From the NCBI GenBank assembly GCA_964459465.1, contig CAYWLR010000006.1, positions 62,001-126,000 of the forward strand: DNA of 64,000 bases, written 5' to 3'. The notes beneath the pieces were generated by a model. It was not told the origin of the DNA, searched no databases, and saw only the letters and a program-made list of their open reading frames with translations. Within the stretch, counting starts at the first letter, position 1, and the number at the start of each line of letters is the position of its first letter. Positions 25,836 to 33,878 of this stretch are shown here, one piece after another. Origin of the DNA: CALAMC01 sp964459465 (GTDB lineage: Bacteria > Zixibacteria > MSB-5A5 > GN15 > PGXB01). Position numbers and translations under genes: made by a program.

Positions 25836-26708
25836 ATGGAGAGTAAGTTATCCACCCCTCGAACCGTAATTCGTAAGCGCGTCCGGGGCCTTTTTGTTTC
25901 AATCGCATTATTATTAATTTCATCTTCCTCCGTTTTTGGCGGAGTTCTCGTTGCCCCGACCAGCGTCTTTTTGTCCGAGACCGATCGCACCGGTCGCATC
26001 ACGGTCCAGAACCCGACCGATAAGCCCAAGGAGATATCGATTCATATCGCCTATGGCATTCCGTTGTCGGACTCCCTGGGTGAAGTCCAGATTGCCCTGC
26101 TGGATTCAGGTGTGACCGATCCACGTTGTGCCATGGACTGGATTAAAGCCTTTCCTCAAAGGGTCGTGCTTGCCCCTAATTCGACCCAAGTGATTCGTCT
26201 GCGGGCCAATCCGCCCAAGGACCTGCCCGACGGCGAATACTGGGCGCGCATCGTAATTCGCTCTCAGGAAGGCCAAACCACATTGCCCACGCCGGATAAT
26301 ACGGAGAAGATTACGGCCAAGTTGAACATGATCATGCAGACGGCCATTGTGTTGAAATACCGTACCGGTAATCTCCTGTCTAAACTGGAAGTCACAAAGA
26401 CGGATATTCTTGAGGATGACTCAACCGTGACGGCCACCATTTCCATGGCCAATCGCGGCAATGTTTCTTATGTGGGCGTTTTGACCTGTCGGCTTCTCGA
26501 CGCCGCCGGAAAGGAAATTTCGAAAAACGATATGGACCTCGCCGTCTATTATGAATTAACCCGTCGAATCAAACTCCCCATAAAAGGTTCGGGTTTTACC
26601 CGTCCCTTTAAAGTGGAAGTGTACATTACTACGGATGGACGAACCGATATTGCCGACACCGATATGATTGCCGGAAACGTGGTTAACTATTCATTACTGG
26701 TTCAATGA
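25836..26708 (+). CDS. PapD-like periplasmic chaperone
   Basis: A 290-residue exported protein from the ATG at 25836, preceded by GAGG. After a signal peptide (LFVSIALLLISSSSVFG) comes an Ig-like domain with the pattern VLVAPTSVFLSETDRTGRITVQNPTDKPKEISIHI, a long first strand plus NPTD turn as in pilus chaperones and related fimbrial assembly proteins. Residues about 110-130 (VVLAPNSTQVIRLRANPP) match the second conserved chaperone block. It ends 15 bases before the usher-like gene. It would hold DUF4402 subunits in the periplasm. Similarity is at fold-pattern level, so I give the family rather than a gene name. Confidence 0.8.
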   Translation: MESKLSTPRTVIRKRVRGLFVSIALLLISSSSVFGGVLVAPTSVFLSETDRTGRITVQNPTDKPKEISIHIAYGIPLSDSLGEVQIALLDSGVTDPRCAMDWIKAFPQRVVLAPNSTQVIRLRANPPKDLPDGEYWARIVIRSQEGQTTLPTPDNTEKITAKLNMIMQTAIVLKYRTGNLLSKLEVTKTDILEDDSTVTATISMANRGNVSYVGVLTCRLLDAAGKEISKNDMDLAVYYELTRRIKLPIKGSGFTRPFKVEVYITTDGRTDIADTDMIAGNVVNYSLLVQ

Positions 26709-26723
26709 TGACAAAATGCCGGT

Positions 26724-29282
26724 ATGAGGAAATTCGATCTTAAATTGTCGGGATTAATCCCGGCCCTTGTCATTATTCTGGTCGGAGGCCTGTTGACCGA
26801 CCGGTCCGACGCCGCGACCGAGGAAATTGTCGTCCGCTTTGAAGTTCCTCGCCTTCTTCAGAAAGATATCAGCGCCCAATACGGCAACGACCAGTTGTAT
26901 CTGCCCATCGTGGAAATATTTTCATTGCTGGCGATTAACGTAAACGTCGATTCCCAGCATACCGTCTTTTCCGGCAACTATCTGACCAAAAGCAACCGTT
27001 TTGAAATTAACACCGTCAAAGGTAAGGCTCAATGTTCCGGAAAGTCGATTACTCTGGACAGCACCCTTTCCATATGGTCGCCCACGGACTACTACCTTCG
27101 ATACGACCTTTTTGATTCGCTGTTTCAACTGCCGATTTATTTCGATTTTTCCGAATTACGGGTGTATCTCCCTCTGAATAAGGAATTCCCGGCCTATCAG
27201 GCGCTGACTCGCAAACTGGCCCATCAGGCCTTGCGGGACGCCGCCACCGCGCAAATGGATGTCGCCAGAATTCCTCGCAAAAAGTCCAAATTGGAGGGGG
27301 GCGTGGCCGACTGGGCGTTGACAACCAGCCCTGTCGGGGGCGGTAACCATTATGGCAACATCGGCCTGGGCGGGATGGTTCTCGGCGGCGATCTGGCCGT
27401 GCGGGCGTCCGCCGACAGCCGAACCGGTCTGCAAACCGACCAGCTTGATTACCGCTGGCACTATTACTTTGAAAATAACCGTTACATTTCGCGGGCCGAT
27501 TTGGGAACGATCAACACTTCGGGCTTGATCGGAAGAAATCTTAACGGCGCACTGGCGACCAATCAACCCGAAATCGACCGGAAATATTTCCAGACTATCA
27601 GCCTCGAAGATCATATCGGGGAAGGTTGGGAAGTCGAATTGTATGTCAATAATAGACTGGTCGATTTCACGCATACCGATCAAAGCGGTAATTACCATTT
27701 CCTCGTAGACATCAATTACGGCTCGTCGCGAGTCATGGTGAAAAAGTATGGCCCCGATGGCCAGATGGAGACGGAGGAAAAATACATCAGCGTTCCCTAT
27801 AATTTGATTCCCAAAAACGAATTTGAATATACGGCGGCGGTGGGCAGGTCACGTAACGCCGCCAACCCGGGCGAATATGGTCAGGGCATGCTTTATTATG
27901 GAGTATTTAATAATCTGACGGCCGGCATCAGCGGGGATATCCCGATTGCGTCCGACATCGATGAAAAACCATCAATGGCCGGGGAGCTGACCTTTCATCC
28001 TCTGGGGAACTTAATGGTGAACGGTTCCCACTCACCGAAAAACGCTACCAAAATTTCCATGAATTATTCCCAGCCTTCGATGGTCGGCATTAACGGAAGC
28101 TTCACCCGTTATTATGAAAATTCGGCCAACAGCAGAATGGGACAAATCAGCAATATGCGTTTTTCGATTTCGGTCCCGCTCAAATTCGGGCAGAAACGAC
28201 TCGGCCTGCGCTATCATGTGAGTCTGGACAAATTTGAATATTACTCACACGTGAATATGAGTTATGGTTTCAGCGGGTCTATTTACAGATTCAGTTTCAA
28301 TTATCTTGGCAGTAGCAAAACCATGAAGTTCAAAAGTCGCACCGACCGAGAAATAACCAGCCAGCTGATGCTTTCGAGCAATATCATGAGGTTCATCCGG
28401 CCACAGGTGCGGTTCAATTATAATCATAGTCAGGACGAGCTTTCTTCCGTGGCTCTGTTTCTTAACAAGAGAATATTTAGAACCGGGCAGGCCTCATTTT
28501 CAATAGAACGAAATCTGCTGTCAAAGAGCAACATCATCATGTTTTCAGTAAGCATTTTTACCGATTTTGCCGAATTCTCGACCAAAGCCTATTCCTTCTC
28601 CGGACAAACGTCGATCAATCAGGTCCAACGTGGCTCGATCCGTTTCGACCAGTGGGACAAGACGTTCCGTTTTGACCGCAAAAACGGTCTCGGTTTCGGC
28701 ACCGCCAAAGTCTGGCCCTTTCTCGATCAAAACTATAACGGCGTCCGCGAAGCCAATGAACCGCTTCTGCCCGAATTACGGGCCAAAGTCGGCGGCTCAT
28801 CGGGCAAAAAATACGGCAAAGGCAAACTTTATTATTATGACGGACTTCGGGCCTACGACCAGTTTAACGTCCAGATCGACCCCTATAGCCTCGACAATCC
28901 CCAACTCCAGCCCGCCCATGAAAATTTCATCGTGACCATCAACCCCAATACCGTCTCCGAAATCAATATTCCGGTGGTGACAGCGGGCGAAGTGACCGGT
29001 CAGGTCGACCGGAATATCCCCGATGGTAAAGTCGGCATCGGGGGCATTAAGGTTTTTCTGATGAATGAAGCGACCGGTAAAATAACGGAAATTACAACAT
29101 TCAATAACGGCGAATTTTATCATCTGGGATTGGTTCCGGGTCTGTATCGGGCCCATCTCGATCAGGAACAGCTGAAAAAATACGGCTATATCTCGGAACC
29201 GGCCCATCGCTCTTTTCAGGTCAGGGCAGTCGCTGGCGGCGATTATGTCGAAGGTATAAATTTCACCATCGTTCCCCAATAA
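26724..29282 (+). CDS. Usher-like outer-membrane assembly protein
   Basis: An 852-residue exported protein. After a signal peptide there is an N-terminal periplasmic part (about 30-190), then a long region of amphipathic strands typical of a large beta-barrel (about 190-660). A usher-like block reads VELYVNNRLVDFTHTDQSG ... GSSRVMVKKYGPDG, the pattern of the usher plug or barrel region. The C-terminus (about 665-852) has EF-hand-like and carboxypeptidase-regulatory-type motifs (FLDQNYNGVREANEPLLP; GVKVFLMNE-like GIKVFLMNEATG). It matches CS1/alternative chaperone-usher secretins more than classical PapC. With the chaperone and DUF4402 subunits it forms a complete assembly set. Confidence 0.8.
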   Translation: MRKFDLKLSGLIPALVIILVGGLLTDRSDAATEEIVVRFEVPRLLQKDISAQYGNDQLYLPIVEIFSLLAINVNVDSQHTVFSGNYLTKSNRFEINTVKGKAQCSGKSITLDSTLSIWSPTDYYLRYDLFDSLFQLPIYFDFSELRVYLPLNKEFPAYQALTRKLAHQALRDAATAQMDVARIPRKKSKLEGGVADWALTTSPVGGGNHYGNIGLGGMVLGGDLAVRASADSRTGLQTDQLDYRWHYYFENNRYISRADLGTINTSGLIGRNLNGALATNQPEIDRKYFQTISLEDHIGEGWEVELYVNNRLVDFTHTDQSGNYHFLVDINYGSSRVMVKKYGPDGQMETEEKYISVPYNLIPKNEFEYTAAVGRSRNAANPGEYGQGMLYYGVFNNLTAGISGDIPIASDIDEKPSMAGELTFHPLGNLMVNGSHSPKNATKISMNYSQPSMVGINGSFTRYYENSANSRMGQISNMRFSISVPLKFGQKRLGLRYHVSLDKFEYYSHVNMSYGFSGSIYRFSFNYLGSSKTMKFKSRTDREITSQLMLSSNIMRFIRPQVRFNYNHSQDELSSVALFLNKRIFRTGQASFSIERNLLSKSNIIMFSVSIFTDFAEFSTKAYSFSGQTSINQVQRGSIRFDQWDKTFRFDRKNGLGFGTAKVWPFLDQNYNGVREANEPLLPELRAKVGGSSGKKYGKGKLYYYDGLRAYDQFNVQIDPYSLDNPQLQPAHENFIVTINPNTVSEINIPVVTAGEVTGQVDRNIPDGKVGIGGIKVFLMNEATGKITEITTFNNGEFYHLGLVPGLYRAHLDQEQLKKYGYISEPAHRSFQVRAVAGGDYVEGINFTIVPQ

Positions 29283-29569
29283 TCGGGCAGTTACTTAAGA
29301 GGATATCGAAAAATCAGCAGGTTGTCTTCCGAAGTTCCTGCCGGGCGGGACGACTTCCTGCGCGACCGATTCTTAAATCTCGACATTGTGGACGCAAAAG
29401 TGTCCCCAATATCGCCCTTTTCAAACTCCTGTCGTTTTTGACTTGCCAAATGGGCTACCATATTCCAGAATCGGCGGAAGTTGTCGGATAGTATTGTATT
29501 AATAATCCAATTGATTATTTCATGGATAGAACATTGCGCACAGTTGGCTTATCATGGGGAGGGACTGCT

Positions 29570-30238
29570 TCACAAACCCCAGTTCCGTTCTTCCTTCTGC
29601 CTCTCAATTACAACCATCTCCCTGCACCCATGCCAGAAAACAGTGCGGTGATTGATTGTTATCCTCATGGAAGAGCTTTTTAGAATGCCGCGAATTCCTC
29701 CAGTTTCCAGATAGTCGGCGAACGATCCGTAGTGCCTAAGTCCGCCCATTGCCTCCACAATGCGCAAGGCTATTCCATGAATATTCACGGGAAGTGGAGC
29801 CAGCGAATCGACAATGATTGTCTTCCTGGCAACACGCAGAGCCTCATTTATGGCCGCGATTTGAACACGCTTGGGAACCTCGTGAAGCAATAATATGATT
29901 GTTGCAAAATCAAACATATTTGGCTCAAAGTCGGTAAGATTGGTTGCATCTCCGAGCACGAAACATACCTCGTGGCACCGATTCCGTTTGTTTGCGAAAT
30001 CTATCATTCGTTTGGATGAATCCAGACCGACAATCTGACATCTATTCACCGACGCTAAATCAAAACAGAGTTCACCTGTGCCACAGGCAATGTCTATAAC
30101 TGATGACCCCTTCGGAATATAATCGACCACTTGTCTGCGAACTTGCGCCAAAGGCCTATCCCACAGCATGTGGTAAACAGCACCATGCAGGAAGCGGTTT
30201 TTGGCGTCGGAATGCCCATCACAAATATCATCAATCAT
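29570..30238 (-). CDS. Class I SAM-dependent methyltransferase
   Basis: A 222-residue soluble protein with the Rossmann-fold SAM-binding motif SSVIDIACGTGELCFDLA (about 45-62), an acidic residue at the end of the second strand (IVGLDSSKRMIDFA) and the post-II motif FDFATIILLLHEV. It belongs to the UbiE/Methyltransf_11 group. Substrate unknown. Base use is somewhat more AT-rich than in its neighbours, and it lies alone beside a tRNA cluster, so transfer is possible. Confidence 0.85.
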   Translation of the reverse strand: MIDDICDGHSDAKNRFLHGAVYHMLWDRPLAQVRRQVVDYIPKGSSVIDIACGTGELCFDLASVNRCQIVGLDSSKRMIDFANKRNRCHEVCFVLGDATNLTDFEPNMFDFATIILLLHEVPKRVQIAAINEALRVARKTIIVDSLAPLPVNIHGIALRIVEAMGGLRHYGSFADYLETGGIRGILKSSSMRITINHRTVFWHGCREMVVIERQKEERNWGL

Positions 30239-30331
30239 AAGTGCCAGCTCACATACTTGTCCGTGAAATCCCGAGAGAGCAATAACTTGGATGACTTTAT
30301 CTAATATATTCTTTTAATTGATTCGAGCAAC

Positions 30332-30357
30332 AAAAAAGCCCGGGTGTAAACCCAGGC
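30332..30357 (-). terminator. Intrinsic terminator downstream of tRNA-Asp
   Basis: On the minus strand GCCTGGGT and ACCCGGGC pair over 8 bp with a 4-base loop, followed by six T. It lies about 95 bases after the tRNA-Asp 3' end. Confidence 0.75.
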
Positions 30358-30451
30358 CTTGAAAGTCCAGAGCGTGGGCTGACCCCGACTCGTCGGGACG
30401 ACCTGTTGCTTGATCGGCCCCAAAATCTTGTCATTATGTACATAAAAAAAG

Positions 30452-30526
30452 CGGGGCTGACGAGGCTCGAACTCGCGACCTCCTACGTGACAGGCAGGCG
30501 TTCTAACCAAACTGAACTACAGCCCC
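30452..30526 (-). tRNA. tRNA-Asp (GTC)
   Basis: A 75-base cloverleaf without encoded CCA. Acceptor stem GGGGCTG/CAGCCCC with discriminator G, D-arm region AGTTCAGTTTGGTTAGA, anticodon loop CTGTCAC giving GTC, and T-arm GCGAGTTCGAGCCTCG. A T-run follows directly after the 3' end. Confidence 0.95.
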
Positions 30527-30600
30527 GGCAATCAGAAACCTTTTTCCTTAACCGAGCGGTATCTATATTATATTAATTCGGCAGAATTATCAATCAATTT

Positions 30601-30820
30601 TTACAGTTTCCCCTTATTTTTCCATGATTTTAACTGCTTTTCTCTGGACATTGCCTCCGACCTCGTGTCGAACCGCTCCGTATATACCAGCATTCCGGGG
30701 GACGTCCGACCTGGCATATCCCGAACGCCCGCCATTATGACGTCTTAGCCTGTCATCCAGATTGCCGGTTGCGCCATTATAAAATCATCGGTCCTTTTTG
30801 CTTTTGATGATATAAAGGAA
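30601..30820 (-). pseudogene. Broken GIY-YIG endonuclease gene
   Basis: On the minus strand the frame from 30820 reads FLYIIKSKKDR, then TGA where a Trp is expected, then FYNGATGNLDDRLRRHNGG, a clear GIY-YIG domain of the small UvrC-N/YhbQ type. A +1 frameshift after GRSGYARS leads to MLVYTERFDTRSEAMSREKQ in another frame and a stop at 30601-30603. So the gene has lost its start and carries at least one nonsense mutation and one frameshift. It sits between a broken and an intact tRNA-Asp. An intact relative lies beside tRNA-Ser at 47341. Confidence 0.8.
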
Positions 30821-30825
30821 TTATT

Positions 30826-30888
30826 TCAAACTCGCGACTTTCCCGACTTGGCGGTCAGGATGTTTTAACCAAACAGAACTACAGCCCC
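30826..30888 (-). pseudogene. Degenerate tRNA-Asp copy, 3' end missing
   Basis: The minus strand begins GGGGCTGTAGTTCTGTTTGG, matching the intact tRNA-Asp at 30526, then drifts in the anticodon arm and keeps GTCGCGAGTTT of the T-arm before ending. No acceptor 3' strand follows; the broken GIY-YIG frame begins instead. The six bases before both copies (ATTGCC) are also shared, so this is a duplication, not chance. Confidence 0.8.
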
Positions 30889-30902
30889 GGCAATAAAACT
30901 AT

Positions 30903-30976
30903 TGGGCAGTACTGGACTCGAACCAGTGACCCCCTGCGTGTAAGGCAGGTGCTCTAACCAACTGAGCTAACTGCCC
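30903..30976 (-). tRNA. tRNA-Val (TAC)
   Basis: A 74-base cloverleaf without encoded CCA: acceptor GGGCAGT/ACTGCCC, discriminator A, D-arm AGCTCAGTTGGTTAGA, anticodon loop CTTACAC giving TAC, T-arm CTGGTTCGAGTCCAG. Confidence 0.95.
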
Positions 30977-30988
30977 TATACTACACGC

Positions 30989-31234
30989 TCAGCTTTCACT
31001 TCCGGCTTCCTCGGAAGCTTTGCGCTTCTTGCGGTCCCGAATCATAATCGATATCGGAATCAGCACGCAATACCCCAGAACCAGAAGAATCGGAGCCAGG
31101 GTTATGGATCCGGCCGACAATGCGATATAGCCGCCGATTATCACCACCAGGCCGAACCCGAAAAATAGGTAGTTAATCGTCCCGAATGGCCATTCGAAAC
31201 GGCCCTTGTCTTCGTCTTTTTCTTTTTTTGCCAT
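30989..31234 (-). CDS. Small two-helix membrane protein
   Basis: An 81-residue protein from the ATG at 31234, with GGAG 12 bases upstream (a GTG one codon earlier is also possible). A charged N-terminus (AKKEKDEDKGRFEWPFGTIN) is followed by two membrane helices (YLFFGFGLVVIIGGYIALS and LAPILLVLGYCVLIPISIMI) and a basic tail. The pattern resembles DUF3098-type proteins of the Bacteroidota and relatives. It is the last protein gene of the alaS-O-antigen ligase run, just before tRNA-Val. Function unknown. Confidence 0.7.
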   Translation of the reverse strand: MAKKEKDEDKGRFEWPFGTINYLFFGFGLVVIIGGYIALSAGSITLAPILLVLGYCVLIPISIMIRDRKKRKASEEAGSES

Positions 31235-31285
31235 CACTTTAACAGACTCCAATTATAAACGTAACCGGCTGATTGTCAAGCCTTT

Positions 31286-32533
31286 TTAACTATTTTCGGT
31301 CGTTATGGGTTCATCCTTTATATGCCGGCAAGCCGCAAAAAACAGTCCCCATAAAGCATAGAGGAATATCCGCAATTCCAAGTCATCCGTGACCGATTCA
31401 TAAAGTCCGGTCAGAATGAATACAATTGTGGCGTTCATCACCGCCGATGATATTACCGGGCTCGTTCGGTCAGGACCGGGCGCGATAACGGCCCGCCGGA
31501 ATTTCCATAACATCGCCCAATATATGCCCAGAAATAATGCCAACGATGGCAACCCCGTGTGGACGGCAATATTCAAATAATCGTTATGAGCGTGGTTATG
31601 ATAATAGGGATAGGTCGGGTGAACATAAGGAAGGAAATTTTCCGCGAAGTTCCCCGGCCCGACCCCGAATACAGGTCGCTCGGATATCATCGAAACCGTC
31701 GATTTCCAAATAACATAGCGCGACCGCGGATTGGTGCCGCTTAGCTCCATCTTGAGATGCGAAATATGCTGGCCGACCAGACCCGGGGCGAATAGATAAA
31801 GCAGTGAGACCGTTATGATCACCGACGGCAGCAAAATCTTCAAATATCTCCCTCGATAATACGATAAGAACAATGCCAATACCCCCAGAAAAACCAGTCC
31901 GACCCCTCTTTGATATGACAAAAGCGCCGCCACCGCCGATAAAAACGAAGCTGCGCCAAAAACGATCTTATATTTTCTCGATTTTGTCAATTCAACCAGC
32001 GGAAATAGCAGGGCCGCGAGAATTATGAAATAGTTGCCGAACGTAATCGTATTATTGAAAAACCCGGAAACACGATATCTGGTGGTTTCTATCGGCAGCA
32101 ATTTTTCCATGCGATAGATATCGTATCCCATGTAATGCTGAATTATCGCATAAATCGAAATAATCACAGCCGAAATGGCCAGAAGTTTCAACATCTTGAC
32201 AACCCGCTCTTTACTATTCAATACAATAGCCATGGCTGGAATGACCGCAAATATCCATTCGTCCCGGAAAATGATAAAAGACCGGCGCAAATCGGTTCCG
32301 GCTAGACAGGAGACAAATGACCAGACCAGATATAACCCAATGAATAATATCAGCGGGTCTTTGAAATTAATATTTCCATAACGTTTCTCTTTGAATAGAA
32401 TGATCAGGGCGCAAAAAATGACTCCGGCGGCGAAAGTTTCGGCTCCGCCCTTGGAAAAAGTCGTTGTAATGAAAAATCCCCCGGCGGAAAAAAGGCCGAG
32501 TTTTCGGATAAATTCTATCGAGCGGTCGTTCAT
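31286..32533 (-). CDS. O-antigen ligase-family membrane protein
   Basis: A 415-residue protein with about eleven or twelve membrane helices and the large periplasmic loop typical of WaaL/Wzy proteins, containing SRYVIWKSTVSMISERPVFGVGPGNF and the conserved HNHAHNDYLNIAVHTGLPSL with the key His. Such enzymes join O-antigen or similar glycans to lipid A-core, or polymerise them. It starts next to the stop of gmhA, which makes a heptose precursor for the LPS core, so a role in outer-membrane glycolipid assembly is consistent. Confidence 0.87.
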   Translation of the reverse strand: MNDRSIEFIRKLGLFSAGGFFITTTFSKGGAETFAAGVIFCALIILFKEKRYGNINFKDPLILFIGLYLVWSFVSCLAGTDLRRSFIIFRDEWIFAVIPAMAIVLNSKERVVKMLKLLAISAVIISIYAIIQHYMGYDIYRMEKLLPIETTRYRVSGFFNNTITFGNYFIILAALLFPLVELTKSRKYKIVFGAASFLSAVAALLSYQRGVGLVFLGVLALFLSYYRGRYLKILLPSVIITVSLLYLFAPGLVGQHISHLKMELSGTNPRSRYVIWKSTVSMISERPVFGVGPGNFAENFLPYVHPTYPYYHNHAHNDYLNIAVHTGLPSLALFLGIYWAMLWKFRRAVIAPGPDRTSPVISSAVMNATIVFILTGLYESVTDDLELRIFLYALWGLFFAACRHIKDEPITTENS

Positions 32534-33121
32534 CTAAAAAAGATCGCTTTCGATCAACTCCACCAGAAGGTGTATATAGAAAATATGTTCTTCCTGAATT
32601 CTCTGAACAGATTTATGAGGAATAATCAGCTTTTTGTCGCATATGTATGCCAGTTTGCCGCCATTGCCGCCAAGAAGCCCGATTACCAGAAGATTCATTT
32701 GACGGGCGGTTTCGGCGGCTTTAACAATATTGGCCGAGTTGCCCGACGTCGATATGGCCAGCAGGACATCGCCGGGTTTGCCTAACGCCGCGACCTGACG
32801 GGCATATATGCTATCAAAACCGTAATCGTTGGCCGCCGCCGTCATGACCGAGATGTCGGCATTAAGGCATATTGCCGCCAAAGCGGCACGGTTCCGCTCC
32901 GAAGTCAGACGAACAATCATCTCGGCGGCCATATGGGAGCTGTCGGCGGCCGAACCACCATTGCCGCAAATTAATATCTTCCCCCCGGCTCCCAGCACGC
33001 CCGATATGCGATCGGCAATATCGACCGCCGCGGCGGCCAAACCTTCGGCCGTTTTCAATCGCAATTGCGCCGATTCCTCGGCCGCCCGCATGATTATATT
33101 ACAGCGTTCTTCATCCGTCAT
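32534..33121 (-). CDS. gmhA: Sedoheptulose-7-phosphate isomerase
   Basis: A 195-residue SIS-domain protein of normal GmhA length. It shows the phosphosugar-binding pattern ILICGNGGSAADSSHMAAEMIVRL, the second block LAISTSGNSANIVKAAE and the C-terminal QRIQEEHIFYIHLLVELIE that carries metal and catalytic residues. The enzyme converts sedoheptulose 7-phosphate to D-glycero-D-manno-heptose 7-phosphate, the first step to ADP-heptose for the LPS core. It overlaps the preceding GGGP synthase gene by four bases (ATGA), so the two are translationally coupled. Confidence 0.93.
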   Translation of the reverse strand: MTDEERCNIIMRAAEESAQLRLKTAEGLAAAAVDIADRISGVLGAGGKILICGNGGSAADSSHMAAEMIVRLTSERNRAALAAICLNADISVMTAAANDYGFDSIYARQVAALGKPGDVLLAISTSGNSANIVKAAETARQMNLLVIGLLGGNGGKLAYICDKKLIIPHKSVQRIQEEHIFYIHLLVELIESDLF

Positions 33122-33876
33122 ATTTTGATGCTTTCCCGAATGTGGGCCGCGCGCGCGAATTCCATAAGCCGCCGGTCGCCCGAACTCTCAAAATGATTGC
33201 CGACAATCACGAACGATGATCCGGCCATGATTTTTTTCTCGACTTCTTCCGGACTTCTTATCCCGCCGCCGACAATCAACGGAATATCGGTATAATCGGC
33301 AACGTCGGCAATCAACGCCTCCGGTACCGTCCGTAATGCCCCCGAACCGGCCTCCAGAAAGACCGCCTTCATCCCGAAATACTTCGCCGTCAGCGCATAG
33401 GCGCAGACAATGTCGTGCTTGTCCGAGGGTATCGGAAGCGTGTTGGACATGTACTGCACCGACGTGTATTTCCCCGATTCTATCAAAAGATACGCCGTCG
33501 GAATCGGCTCCAGACCGAACTTTTTTATAATCGGAGCGCCCTTGAGCTGCTCGTCGATAAGGTACTGCGGATTGCGGCCGGACAAAAGCGCCGTGAATAA
33601 AATGGCGTCGGCGCATGGTGAAATCTGGCTGTGAGCGCCGGGAAATATAATTACCGGGAGATTCGTGACGGCTTTGATTTTCTTGACCGATTCATGGAAA
33701 TTGCCTTTTATCGCCAGCGACGAACCGACCAACAAGGCATCAACTTCGCATTCCTCGGCCTTTTCGGCGGTGGCCAGGAGTTCTTTTTCCCCGACCCGGT
33801 CAGGATCGAGTAAAACCAGAAAACCGCCGCCGCGCTCGGCTTTTATTTCCATCAATCTGTCAAAAATGCCGGTCAT
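33118..33876 (-). CDS. Geranylgeranylglyceryl phosphate synthase-like protein
   Basis: A 252-residue TIM-barrel protein of the GGGPS/PcrB family. Seen motifs: LVLLDPDRVGEKEL near the start, DALLVGSSLA, the conserved FPGAHSQIS, TAYLLIES, and the phosphate-binding C-terminal strand pattern PLIVGGGIRSPEEV plus SSFVIVGNHFE. In archaea this enzyme makes the first ether bond of membrane lipids from sn-glycerol-1-phosphate and GGPP. Relatives occur in FCB-group bacteria, where archaeal-type lipid synthesis has been proposed. It lies directly after alaS and overlaps gmhA. The partner genes for complete archaeal lipids are not in this window. A heptaprenyl (PcrB-like) substrate is the main alternative. 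Confidence 0.88.
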   Translation of the reverse strand: MTGIFDRLMEIKAERGGGFLVLLDPDRVGEKELLATAEKAEECEVDALLVGSSLAIKGNFHESVKKIKAVTNLPVIIFPGAHSQISPCADAILFTALLSGRNPQYLIDEQLKGAPIIKKFGLEPIPTAYLLIESGKYTSVQYMSNTLPIPSDKHDIVCAYALTAKYFGMKAVFLEAGSGALRTVPEALIADVADYTDIPLIVGGGIRSPEEVEKKIMAGSSFVIVGNHFESSGDRRLMEFARAAHIRESIKI

Positions 33877-33878
33877 CT

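Noticed and set aside
30361..30450. GC-rich hairpin after the tRNA-Asp (CCCGAC ... GTCGGG)
   Set aside because: It resembles the palindromic repeats near tRNA-Ser, but only one copy is present and the loop core differs, so I did not group it with them.
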